DNA of 64,000 nt from Flavihumibacter stibioxidans (GTDB lineage Bacteria > Bacteroidota > Bacteroidia > Chitinophagales > Chitinophagaceae), in NCBI RefSeq assembly GCF_014332695.1, contig NZ_MBUA01000001.1, positions 1,506,001-1,570,000 on the forward strand, written 5' to 3'. Positions 54,242 through 64,000 of the stretch are shown piece after piece. A program made the position numbers and the translations under genes. Position 1 is the first letter of the stretch. Every line of letters starts with the position of its first letter. The notes under the pieces are model-generated. The model was given only the letters and a program-made list of their open reading frames with translations. It ran no database searches and was not told the DNA's origin.

Positions 54242-57200
54242 GGAAATCCCTGAACTGCTCCAAAACCTTTTTTTCTTCCAGCACAGCTTCGGTATGTAAT
54301 CCGGTAAGGGAACCAATTGAATTCGAGACTTTTCCGGATGGTTCATAAGGACCGGCAACCCCCAGCACATTCATTTGTTCATCACCGTTACCAACAACCA
54401 CCCTGAACAGGTAGAAGCGTTTGTTTTCACCATCAATCAAATGCTTCTGTTCCGACAAAAATGTCACCGTCCTGATATCATAGTCTTCCCAGATGGTATT
54501 GAACAAATGGCTGGCAGCCAGTTGCGGCTGCCTGGCATAACTGTTCGGGAACAGGGATAATTTGTCCTTCTCCATCAAATCCTGGTACAGGTGCATCCTG
54601 TAGTAATCATCTTTCGCAAGCCTCAGTCGCCAGGATTCATCCGGAACCAGTTTGCGGGCGAGCATGGCCGTTACAACCGCGTTGACCACATCAATATTGG
54701 AACTTTCAGCGAATCCGCGCAACATGTTCAGGCTTGCCTTATCATTATAGAGGGCGAGTAAATTACAGAACCGGTTGAACCCATTCGGGAAATAGGCCGT
54801 ATCTGCTTTCATTGAATCGGCATAATTTTTTCCGAGGGCAAGCATATATGGCAGAACGCTATCCAGTTGCGCCCTGGATATTTTCGCTGAATCATACAAT
54901 TTCAGCAGTACATCGGGCATCATCCTGACAAACAGGCTGTCACTGCAATAATCCAGCAGTTCGGGTAATAAAATTCCGGTCAGTTCAAGGCTGTCGGTGA
55001 TGGATGGATTCAGGATATTGGCATATCCGGAAGTAGGCAGTCCCTTTTTAAGCAGCGCTTTCAATGTTTCAAAGGATTCCCTTGTTTGCGTCCTGGTTAA
55101 TACCGACAACAACGGGTATTGCAATTCACTGTTTCTTTCCTTCAGGGAAAGAAAGGCGCCGGGAATAAACCCGGTGGTGGAAGGATCCCTGGCATCGAGC
55201 AATACCTGGATCAGTTCATCGTGTGTGCAATAGCGGTTGGGACTGAAATCCGCATAGGGATAAAGAATTGCTTTTTGCAGGAAGGGGATATCCTCTTTCC
55301 CGAAATGCACCCGGCTCAGGGCTTCGGACGCTTCGGAAAAAATAATGGAATCAGGCAATAGCAGGTCGGCCAGCAGCAGCCTGGCTTTTGATTCCGTATA
55401 GGAATGTTTTTTCACCTCCCCTATCACCCTGAAACCATCGAATAATTCCCTGTAAGACTGGCTGTTCATGATCTCCGCGGGAAGGAAAGCATACATGGCA
55501 TATACGGTATCCCCATTTGCAAACAGCCTCACCCTTTTCAGGTTATGCGTTTCGCCATGCCGGATTACTGCGTCGGCCACCATTTTGCCGTTCGACCGGG
55601 AAGTTTTGTAGGTAAGCAGGCTGTCTTCACTGGTCACATATAGCTGTGTCTGCTCGCGAAGGAAACTGCTGTCTGATTCAGACCAGTAATATTTAGAGAG
55701 TGGTTCAATATCCACATGTGCAGAAACGGCACTCACGGAATCATACATCATGAATTTCCTGTTGCCATTTTCCAATGCCACACCATCTGCCACAAAGAGA
55801 GCAGGTGAACTTGTGGTGAAATTGGCAGCAGTGATCTGTACTACTTTATTGCGGGGTTCCCTGTATGGCAGGAGGCGGACACTGTGCAGGAATCGTTGCG
55901 CATCCTCTTTACGACTATCCCCGGGCGCATAACTGGATACAAACAGGTAGCGCCTGTTTCCCCGATTCAGCAAACTAAAATGGGAATGCACGGTATCTCC
56001 ATCTACACGCATGCCCAATAATGCTTCCGCCGCCGGGAAGCCATCCATCTTGAAATTACGCCGACTGATCAGCCTCGAATCACCATTTGCGACTGCCTGG
56101 GAGATAACATTTTCAAAATAACCGGAATCAAGACTCGAGAAATACCCCGGCTGGCTTTCATACACTTTCACCATGTAATAGATTTGCTTCAGCACGTCCA
56201 GCCCACTGAAAGAAAGTTCCTTCCATACTGAATCCGACAGTGATACTTCCCTCTTCAGTTCGACCGGCACTTCAAATGATATCAGCGATTGTTCCTCCCT
56301 GTTATACCGCCATTCGCGGATCCCTTTCGCGGTTTCCCGCCTGTTGATTGTCATTGAAGAAAAAAACCTTTCTGCATCCTTGCCTTCCGCCAGGTTTTTG
56401 TCCTGGGAGAAAATCATATTCATCACCATCTTTCCGGGCATGGAATGAATGGTCATGAATCCCTTCCCTTCAGCAACCACCATCTGGATATAGCGCGCAC
56501 TGAACTCACTAAATTTCCTCACTGAATCTGCCAGCAATTTTCCCTTCTCTTTGTACATCTTTCCCAAAGAGGATGCTATTGAATCGATCTGGTTTTCGCT
56601 TACTCCCGGCAGGTCGACGGTGGCAGTGAAATATGCCGACATGGTAAAGAAGTCAAAATAGATTTGTGCCGCCTGCAGGTTTTCGATTTTATTCAGGAGG
56701 GATGGTTTTCCTGGCATCCACACGCTGTAACTGCTGTCGGGGTCCTGTACTTTTTGCCAGTCCAGGAGCCTTTCGGCCGGCAGTTGCTTGTCGGGGTCCA
56801 ACCGGGCTGTAGAATATACCGGCTCCACCTGATAACCCTGTTTCCGGAGCAATTTGATCACCCCTGAATCACCCGGAAGGTGAGCGGCGCCCACTGCATA
56901 AAAGCCGGTCCGGATGGCGGACAGGCTGTCAATACGCTGTGCCATCTTGAAGTTTCGCTGGTTGATTTTATAAGCGCCAAGGTAACCGCTTGTTTCCTGC
57001 ACAATGTCATTGAGCTGACTGAGTTTCCCATCTGCATATATCCGGATGAACTTATCCAGGAACTGCTGTTTTTCCTTTTCGGGTTGCAGCACCTGTTCAA
57101 TTTGTGTGGCCAGGTTGGACCTGGCAATACTCATCTGGTCTTCCATGTCTTCCAGTCCGCCCACCCATTTGCCTTCGCGCCTTGCGAAATCAAACAACCA

Positions 57201-57674
57201 GGCATCCATAAAAGTGGACATATCATCTTTCTTCTTCAGGGAATACATCCAGCCATCCGATCTGGATTTCAACTCGCCGTAGGTGATCCTGTCATATTTT
57301 TTCCTAAACTTTTTCTCCAGTGCTGCGGCGTATTTTTTCTTCTGCTCTGCTGACAACATTTCGCTGAGCAGTTGTCCTTTACCGTTTTCCCTTTCCTGCA
57401 TCATGCTTTCAATAACTGCATTGCCCAGTTGTTCCAGGTCAAGTTCTGCAGCGAAGCCCTGGGTGTTGCGGATGCCGGCATATACCGAATCCCCAAACTG
57501 GAACAGGCGCCTGTCCTGCAGGTGCATGGTGCCAAAGAGATAGGAAGGGGCGGACAGGTTTTTTCCTGTGATCCGCCAGAGCATGGTATTGGCAATCGGT
57601 TCCTGGGCTTGCAGGAATAAAGGCTGGAGTAGTACCAGGAGAACAAGGATAAGGACAGTACGGCGAACGGGCAT
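54222..57674 (-). CDS. Giant TraB/GumN family protein
   Basis: An 1150-residue exported protein, more than three times the size of ordinary TraB/GumN proteins (about 290 residues). Residues 25-300 form the TraB/GumN domain: SYLFGTMHL (44-52), AAELDLEQ, GGLEDMEDQ and the closing VGAAHLPGDSGVIKLLRKQGY (near 266-286). TraB-like proteins are often predicted metalloproteases. The remaining about 850 residues have repeated beta-rich blocks (320-760) and then an all-helical stretch (about 790-1090) suggesting HEAT-like repeats, with no domain recognised. It is convergent with the RidA-like gene (20-bp overlap) and follows a class III aminotransferase gene. Confidence 0.78.
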   Translation of the reverse strand: MPVRRTVLILVLLVLLQPLFLQAQEPIANTMLWRITGKNLSAPSYLFGTMHLQDRRLFQFGDSVYAGIRNTQGFAAELDLEQLGNAVIESMMQERENGKGQLLSEMLSAEQKKKYAAALEKKFRKKYDRITYGELKSRSDGWMYSLKKKDDMSTFMDAWLFDFARREGKWVGGLEDMEDQMSIARSNLATQIEQVLQPEKEKQQFLDKFIRIYADGKLSQLNDIVQETSGYLGAYKINQRNFKMAQRIDSLSAIRTGFYAVGAAHLPGDSGVIKLLRKQGYQVEPVYSTARLDPDKQLPAERLLDWQKVQDPDSSYSVWMPGKPSLLNKIENLQAAQIYFDFFTMSAYFTATVDLPGVSENQIDSIASSLGKMYKEKGKLLADSVRKFSEFSARYIQMVVAEGKGFMTIHSMPGKMVMNMIFSQDKNLAEGKDAERFFSSMTINRRETAKGIREWRYNREEQSLISFEVPVELKREVSLSDSVWKELSFSGLDVLKQIYYMVKVYESQPGYFSSLDSGYFENVISQAVANGDSRLISRRNFKMDGFPAAEALLGMRVDGDTVHSHFSLLNRGNRRYLFVSSYAPGDSRKEDAQRFLHSVRLLPYREPRNKVVQITAANFTTSSPALFVADGVALENGNRKFMMYDSVSAVSAHVDIEPLSKYYWSESDSSFLREQTQLYVTSEDSLLTYKTSRSNGKMVADAVIRHGETHNLKRVRLFANGDTVYAMYAFLPAEIMNSQSYRELFDGFRVIGEVKKHSYTESKARLLLADLLLPDSIIFSEASEALSRVHFGKEDIPFLQKAILYPYADFSPNRYCTHDELIQVLLDARDPSTTGFIPGAFLSLKERNSELQYPLLSVLTRTQTRESFETLKALLKKGLPTSGYANILNPSITDSLELTGILLPELLDYCSDSLFVRMMPDVLLKLYDSAKISRAQLDSVLPYMLALGKNYADSMKADTAYFPNGFNRFCNLLALYNDKASLNMLRGFAESSNIDVVNAVVTAMLARKLVPDESWRLRLAKDDYYRMHLYQDLMEKDKLSLFPNSYARQPQLAASHLFNTIWEDYDIRTVTFLSEQKHLIDGENKRFYLFRVVVGNGDEQMNVLGVAGPYEPSGKVSNSIGSLTGLHTEAVLEEKKVLEQFRDFLNQSQQ

Positions 57675-57715
57675 AAGTAGTATTTAGCGAATCCAAAATA
57701 TACAAAGCCCGGGGA

Positions 57716-58906
57716 TTATTCAACTATGATCTCATCAATCGCGGAAAGAATGATCTCACAGGCTTTCCTGATTTCTTTTTTGGTGATGGTCAGCGGGGGA
57801 GCGATCCGCATGCTGTTGGCGCCAAAAAGGAACCAGTCAGTCAACAACCCTTTTTCAATACAACGGTCGATCACCTTTTTATTGGTTTCAAAGCTGTCAA
57901 ACTCAACTGCCATCAGCAGGCCTCTGGATCTTATGGCCTTTATGGCGGGATGGTGGAGCAATTGTCGGAAAAGGGCTTCTTTCTCAGCGACTTTTTGGAT
58001 AAGTTTTTCTTTCAGCAATACCTTCATTGCGGCCATCCCCGCGGCACAACTAACCGGGTGGCCGCCAAAAGTGGTGATATGTCCCAATACAGGGTTGGCG
58101 GTGAAACAATCCATCAGTTCTTTACGGGCGACAAAAGCGCCCAGGGGCATACCGCCGCCCAGTGCCTTTCCCAGCAATATAATATCCGGGACAATGCCGA
58201 ATGCTTCAAATCCCCAGAGATGGCCTGTGCGGCCAAATCCTGTCTGGATCTCATCCATCACCAGCAGTGTGCCGGTTTCCGTGCAGCGGTTACGCAAGGC
58301 CGTTAACCACGAATTTAATGGGGCGTGTACTCCCCTTTCTGCCTGTATGGTTTCCAGTATCACACAGGCAGTATCGGTGGTGATATGTTCAAGGACGGCA
58401 TTGTCATTATAAGGCAGGTGAAGGATACCGGGTAAGAGCGGCCGGTAGGCATTTCGCCAGTATTCATCGCCCAGGATACTGAGTGCGCCCTGAGTAGATC
58501 CATGGTAGGATTGCTCGAAGGCAATGATATTGGTACGACCGGTTACCCGTTTGGCTAGCTTCATGGCCCCTTCCGTAGCTTCCGCACCGGAATTGGTGAA
58601 ATAGATACTGTTCAGCGATTCGGGAAGGTGGTCGGCCAGCATTTTCGCATACTGCACCTGGGGAGATTCAACAAATTCTCCATACACCAGCAGGTGAAGG
58701 TATTGCTCCGCCTGGGCTTTGATGGCTTTTACCACTTTCGGGTGGCAGTGGCCAACATTACAAACGCTGATACCCGCAATGAGGTCAATATATTCCTTTC
58801 CGGCGGCATCTTCCAGGATAACACCCCTTGCTTTGACAATTTCCAGGGCCAGCGGAGCCGGCGATGTCTGGGCTACATGTTGTAAAAATAACTGCCGCTG
58901 ATTCAT
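57716..58906 (-). CDS. Class III aminotransferase (acetylornithine/ornithine aminotransferase family)
   Basis: A 396-residue PLP enzyme. The start at MNQRQLFLQ (58906) is preferred to 58924. The PLP lysine is in LLGKALGGGMPLG (near residue 245), with MDEIQTGFGRTG (near 215) upstream and SNSGAEATEGAMK-like residues (NSGAEATEGA) near 102. This architecture fits acetylornithine, succinylornithine, ornithine or 4-aminobutyrate aminotransferases; which one cannot be told from sequence. It stands alone, divergent from the gamma-carbonic anhydrase gene, with a heptamer repeat between them. Confidence 0.88.
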   Translation of the reverse strand: MNQRQLFLQHVAQTSPAPLALEIVKARGVILEDAAGKEYIDLIAGISVCNVGHCHPKVVKAIKAQAEQYLHLLVYGEFVESPQVQYAKMLADHLPESLNSIYFTNSGAEATEGAMKLAKRVTGRTNIIAFEQSYHGSTQGALSILGDEYWRNAYRPLLPGILHLPYNDNAVLEHITTDTACVILETIQAERGVHAPLNSWLTALRNRCTETGTLLVMDEIQTGFGRTGHLWGFEAFGIVPDIILLGKALGGGMPLGAFVARKELMDCFTANPVLGHITTFGGHPVSCAAGMAAMKVLLKEKLIQKVAEKEALFRQLLHHPAIKAIRSRGLLMAVEFDSFETNKKVIDRCIEKGLLTDWFLFGANSMRIAPPLTITKKEIRKACEIILSAIDEIIVE

Positions 58907-58946
58907 AACATTCTTTGTAAGCAAAGATGCTGATATTTGTCCTGAA

Positions 58947-58981
58947 ATTCACCATTCACCATTCACCATTCACCATTCACC
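58947..58981. repeat. Heptanucleotide repeat (ATTCACC)5
   Basis: Five perfect ATTCACC units, 35 bases, ending two bases before the ATG at 58984 of the gamma-carbonic anhydrase gene. It occupies the whole 5' leader, so change in copy number would alter spacing to the start codon. Confidence 0.9.
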
Positions 58982-58983
58982 GT

Positions 58984-59508
58984 ATGCCTGTTATTCTTCA
59001 CGTCAACGGAGTTTACCCCCAGTTCGGGGAAGATTGTTTCATTGCGCCCAACGCTACTATTGTAGGAGATGTTGTCATGGGCAACCAATGCAGTATCTGG
59101 TTCAATGCGGTGGTGCGGGGTGATGTGAACAGCATACGCATGGGTAATAAAGTGAATATCCAGGATGGGGCGGTGATCCACGCCACATTCCAGAAAACCA
59201 AAGTGACCATCGGCCACAATGTTTCCATTGGACACAATGCCATTGTACATGGCTGCACCCTGCACGACAATGTATTGATAGGTATGGGTTCCATCATCAT
59301 GGACAACGCGGTGGTCAACAGCAATACCATTATTGCTGCCGGGGCAGTGGTGCTGGAAGGAACTGTTTGTGAGCCGGGCAGTATCTATGCCGGAGTTCCT
59401 GCCAAAAAGGTAAAAGACATCTCCCAGGAACTGATCCACGGTGAAATTGACCGGATTGCCAATAATTATATCCGCTATTCCGGCTGGTTCAGGGACCAGG
59501 TAAAATAA
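58984..59508 (+). CDS. Gamma-carbonic anhydrase family protein (hexapeptide repeat)
   Basis: A 174-residue left-handed beta-helix protein of the gamma-carbonic anhydrase/YrdA group. Hexapeptide turns are visible throughout (IAPNATIVGDVVMG, SIWFNAVVRGDVN, IGHNVSIGHNAIVHG), with zinc-type His in GAVIHATF and in the GHN...GHNAIVHG segment. It begins at MPVILHVNG (58984), not 58927, since the longer frame only translates the repeat. Bicarbonate-type hydration is possible, but some members are inactive carriers or acetyltransferase-like. It is divergent from the aminotransferase gene by 77 bp. Confidence 0.88.
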   Translation: MPVILHVNGVYPQFGEDCFIAPNATIVGDVVMGNQCSIWFNAVVRGDVNSIRMGNKVNIQDGAVIHATFQKTKVTIGHNVSIGHNAIVHGCTLHDNVLIGMGSIIMDNAVVNSNTIIAAGAVVLEGTVCEPGSIYAGVPAKKVKDISQELIHGEIDRIANNYIRYSGWFRDQVK

Positions 59509-59555
59509 CCGGCATACTTTTTTCAGAGGGTTTACGTTATAAAAAGAAAAGCCTT

Positions 59556-59723
59556 ATGAAATTGTTTCGTTACGGTTCCCTCCTTTTTGCTGTGGGAATG
59601 CTGCTGATGATGACATCCTGCAAAACATCGAAATCAGGATGTCCGTCCAACGGGAAAAACGTGGGTGCTGAGCGGATCCTGAGCGGAGAGAAATTGCCGA
59701 AAACAAAGAAATTCAAGGCTTAG
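59556..59723 (+). CDS. Small 55-residue lipoprotein
   Basis: Reads MKLFRYGSLLFAVGMLLM, then MTSCKTSKSGCPSNGKNVG and KTKKFKA; it has a lipoprotein signal (lipobox MTSC, Cys22) and a short, Lys-rich mature part of 34 residues. The ATG follows an AAAAAGAAAA stretch. It is 47 bp after the gamma-carbonic anhydrase gene and 25 bp before another small gene. No family is recognised. The length is below normal gene-finder cut-offs, but the clean lipobox and position argue for a real gene. Confidence 0.7.
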   Translation: MKLFRYGSLLFAVGMLLMMTSCKTSKSGCPSNGKNVGAERILSGEKLPKTKKFKA

Positions 59724-59748
59724 TCCTCCGTCACCTAAACCCTATCAT

Positions 59749-60081
59749 ATGTGTCCCGTACTACACACCCACGACGGCTTTACCGAGGCTATCATCGATG
59801 AGGACGGCGGCCTGAAACGTTTTTATGAAGTGGCCAACCTCCTTACCGATGGATTAAAAATCAGTTTCTCCGGGAAACTGGACGATTTTGATTCCCTGAC
59901 CTGGGATTTCAGCTACAAAGGCCATCCCCTTTGCCTGCATTACAATATTTATACCGGCATCTGCCTCTACCCCAGGCAGACGGGGAAAGCTATCCCCCGC
60001 GACAATAAAGTGATAGCCGAAGTTGCCACCTTCCTTGAATCCAGGCTCATGGTCAATACGGCAAGGAAATTCATCGCTTAG
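59749..60081 (+). CDS. Conserved hypothetical protein, 110 residues
   Basis: A 110-residue soluble protein starting MCPVLHTHDGFTEAIIDEDGGLKRFYE. It has an acidic first half, a central SLTWDFSYKGHPLCLHYNIYTGICLYP stretch with several aromatic residues, and a helical end. There is no signal peptide or membrane helix. It lies 25 bp after a small lipoprotein gene on the same strand. I do not recognise a family; cytoplasmic location is the only inference. Confidence 0.72.
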   Translation: MCPVLHTHDGFTEAIIDEDGGLKRFYEVANLLTDGLKISFSGKLDDFDSLTWDFSYKGHPLCLHYNIYTGICLYPRQTGKAIPRDNKVIAEVATFLESRLMVNTARKFIA

Positions 60082-60174
60082 GATTCACTTACAAAATTTA
60101 ACACGGCGGGAAACATCCGGTTATATTAATTGTTAGGTTTACATTTTTGTAATAACCAGACAACTAAAATAATC

Positions 60175-61416
60175 ATGATGCCTAAATTTCTGCCTATTAT
60201 CGGAGCTTTTCTGGCTGTGGCGTTCGCATCCTGCAGCACGCAAACTACCAGTAATAACCAGCAAGCAGTAACAGACACCAGCGGAGCGGGCGACCCGGTG
60301 GAAACCAAAGCCCCCAACAGTAACTACAAACCCGCATTTGAAGGGCAGACCCGTATTGCAGGTGTAAAAACCACCACCCCTTATGAACACAAGGTTTTAT
60401 TCAGCTCCCTGGATAAGCCCTGGGGAATCACCAGCCTGCCCGACGGCAGGTTACTGATGACCCAGAAAACCGGCACCATGCGCATTGCGACCACTGATGG
60501 CCAGGTTGGGGAGCCCATCACCGGACTGCCTGCGGTGAACGCAAATGGACAGGGAGGTTTACTGGGACTAACCATTGATCCTGATTTCTCCAATAACCGG
60601 ATGGTTTACTGGGCGTTTTCAGAAAAGGTCGCCGAAGGAACCCACACCTCCATCGCGAAAGGAAAGCTGTCTGCCGATGAGAAAAAAATTGAGAACGCAA
60701 CCGTGATCTACCGGGCCACTCCGGCAAAACAAGGAGGTGCGCACTTTGGTGGCAGGGTATTGTTTGATAAGACCGGCCATCTCATTTTCGGTACCGGTGA
60801 CCGTGGCGATAAAGAGAACAGGCCCCTGGTTCAGCAGTTGAACACCAGCCTGGGTAAGACCTTCCGCATTACCACTGATGGCAAACCTGCGCCTGGAAAT
60901 CCTTTCGAAGGGCAGGCTGACGCCAGGGCGGAGATATATTCCTTAGGCCATCGCAACCCGCAGGGACTGGCGCTTCATCCTGTAACAGGTGAACTCTGGG
61001 AAACTGAATTTGGTCCTAAAGGTGGCGATGAACTCAACCGGATTGTTCCGGGCAAGAACTATGGCTGGCCAACCATTACTTACGGCATTGAATACAGTGG
61101 TGAAGCTGTGGGCGACAGCCAGACACAAAAAGAAGGTTTGGAGCAACCTGTGTATTACTGGGATCCGGTTTTATCGCCGAGCGGAATTTGTTTTTATTCC
61201 AGCGATATTATGCCTGAGTGGAAGAACAACCTGTTCATCGGCGGGCTAAGCAGCACACATATAGCGCGTATCGTCATTGAAAACAACAAGGTGGTGGGAG
61301 AAGAGCGATTACTCGCCAATGAAGGCGAACGTTTCCGCGACATCACCATGGGCAAGGATGGGGCACTATATGCTGTTACGGATGGTGGAAAGCTCTACCG
61401 CATTGCGAAGAAATAG
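60175..61416 (+). CDS. PQQ-type sugar dehydrogenase-like lipoprotein
   Basis: A 413-residue exported protein (start MMPKFLPIIG; lipobox FASC). The beta-propeller shows the glucose/sorbosone dehydrogenase family landmarks: LDKPWGITSLPDGRLLMTQKTG near the start, GGAHFGGRVLFD, LGHRNPQGLALHPVTGELWETEFGP and GGDELNRIVPGKNYGWP (given as key segments). Members oxidise aldose sugars with pyrroloquinoline quinone in the periplasm; PQQ synthesis genes are not in the window, so the cofactor may be taken up or may be absent. The longer frame from a TTG at 60130 is rejected because it removes the clean signal peptide. A terminator follows. Confidence 0.88.
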   Translation: MMPKFLPIIGAFLAVAFASCSTQTTSNNQQAVTDTSGAGDPVETKAPNSNYKPAFEGQTRIAGVKTTTPYEHKVLFSSLDKPWGITSLPDGRLLMTQKTGTMRIATTDGQVGEPITGLPAVNANGQGGLLGLTIDPDFSNNRMVYWAFSEKVAEGTHTSIAKGKLSADEKKIENATVIYRATPAKQGGAHFGGRVLFDKTGHLIFGTGDRGDKENRPLVQQLNTSLGKTFRITTDGKPAPGNPFEGQADARAEIYSLGHRNPQGLALHPVTGELWETEFGPKGGDELNRIVPGKNYGWPTITYGIEYSGEAVGDSQTQKEGLEQPVYYWDPVLSPSGICFYSSDIMPEWKNNLFIGGLSSTHIARIVIENNKVVGEERLLANEGERFRDITMGKDGALYAVTDGGKLYRIAKK

Positions 61417-61442
61417 TATTGAAATCCAACTTCAATAGTCAT

Positions 61443-61483
61443 GACCCGGAGGCTGTGTATGCACTGCTTTCGGGTCTTTTTTT
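61443..61483 (+). terminator. Rho-independent terminator of the sugar dehydrogenase gene
   Basis: GACCCG (61443-61448) pairs with CGGGTC (61471-61476) around a 22-base loop and is followed by eight T. The stretch 61484-61616 shows nothing else. Confidence 0.75.
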
Positions 61484-61616
61484 GAGTCTATTAGCGGGCT
61501 TAACAGTTACGGGTGGGTTTCTATTTCGGGAGGGGAATAGGCGAAACCTTCTTTCAACAGAATTTGGGTGGGGGAAATCTGAGGGTATTAGTTAGCGCGG
61601 GGTAGGGGTATGTGCA

Positions 61617-61647
61617 ATAAAAAAGCCTTTCAGTTTCCTGAAAGGCT
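61617..61647 (-). terminator. Terminator of the rRNA operon
   Basis: AGCCTTTCA (61624-61632) pairs with TGAAAGGCT (61639-61647); read on the minus strand the stem ends in TTTTTTATT. It follows the 3' end of 5S rRNA. Confidence 0.85.
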
Positions 61648-61661
61648 CTTTATAATAAATA

Positions 61662-61770
61662 TGGCACCTACCTACTCTCCCGCCTGGTATAGCAGTACCA
61701 TCGGCCATGAGGGGCTTAACTTCTCTGTTCGGTATGGGAAGAGGTGAACACCCTCGGCATAAGCACCATA
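61662..61770 (-). rRNA. rrf: 5S ribosomal RNA
   Basis: The minus strand reads through the universal 5S core CCGAACAGAGAAGTTAAGCCC (as complement at 61711-61731) and ends GGGAGAGTAGGTAGGTGCC, with terminal bases pairing at both ends (TGGTGC...GGCACC-type). It lies about 97 bp after the 3' end of 23S, on the same strand. Ends are set by the terminal helix and may be off by a few bases. Confidence 0.9.
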
Positions 61771-61867
61771 AGACATTGGTGGAATGATCCACTTCAATAA
61801 GATAACATATTGGGAAGTTGCAATTTCACGGGTATGTAATATTTCCTAATCCATATAGAATTAAAAA

Positions 61868-64000
<2,133 letters not shown>

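Noticed and set aside
58927..58983. Extended start of gamma-carbonic anhydrase
   Set aside because: The added residues come from the ATTCACC repeat; the ATG at 58984 starts the conserved fold.

Overview
The window reads as chromosomal DNA of a Bacteroidota bacterium, most likely of the Chitinophagaceae or a close relative. The evidence is gliding-motility genes gldF and gldG, two proteins with C-terminal type IX secretion sorting domains, a MurF-alanine racemase fusion, DUF5686 and TMEM220 family proteins, and -7 promoter elements of the TAnnTTTG type only a few bases from start codons. No phage, integrase, transposase, tRNA gene or CRISPR array was seen. Most of the window is ordinary core genome, with one end of an rRNA operon at the right edge.

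Layout. 1-0.95 kb: the tail of an unknown gene and a polysaccharide deacetylase. 1-7 kb: gltX, then a tightly packed cluster (epimerase, ArnT-like transferase, polyprenyl-phosphate glycosyltransferase, flippase-like membrane protein) that looks like a lipid-linked sugar modification pathway. 7.1-12.3 kb: cobalamin-binding mutase subunit, enoyl-CoA hydratase, fumC and a secreted surface protein. 12.5-19.7 kb (minus): gldF-gldG-terC-murF/alr-lspA-lipoprotein, nearly without gaps. 19.8-20.1 kb: a dense palindromic repeat cluster. 20.1-28.6 kb: iscS-iscA, methylmalonyl-CoA epimerase, rnc, fabF, acpP, an acetyltransferase and mfd. 28.7-33.7 kb: a secreted BNR-repeat protein, TMEM220 protein, a ferredoxin reductase-like enzyme and two paralogous coiled-coil membrane proteins. 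33.8-36.1 kb (minus): glyS, MazG-like and dtd, the last divergent from an MbnP/MbnH-like copper protein and diheme enzyme pair at 36.1-37.9 kb. 38-44.3 kb: a Wzx-like flippase, a metallohydrolase and a large outer-membrane protein joining a degenerate peptidase domain, a TolB-like propeller and a BamA-like barrel. 44.3-47.1 kb (minus): a three-gene unit (membrane protein, winged-helix regulator, CreD) carrying the same palindrome in front of two of its genes. 47.2-54.2 kb: DUF5686 outer-membrane protein, then glpK-glpD-glpF and an exported RidA-like protein. 54.2-61.4 kb: a giant TraB/GumN protein, a class III aminotransferase, gamma-carbonic anhydrase, two small proteins and a PQQ-type sugar dehydrogenase. 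61.6-64 kb: 5S and most of 23S rRNA on the minus strand.

Most notable observations: a shared operator-like palindrome around the CreD/winged-helix unit; an MbnP/MbnH-like pair outside any methanobactin context; two palindromic repeat families (CACCCGWCGGGTG and CGTCTGACG), one copy of which supplies the C-terminus of a membrane protein; heptanucleotide repeats directly before or after coding regions; and a giant TraB/GumN protein with about 850 unassigned residues.
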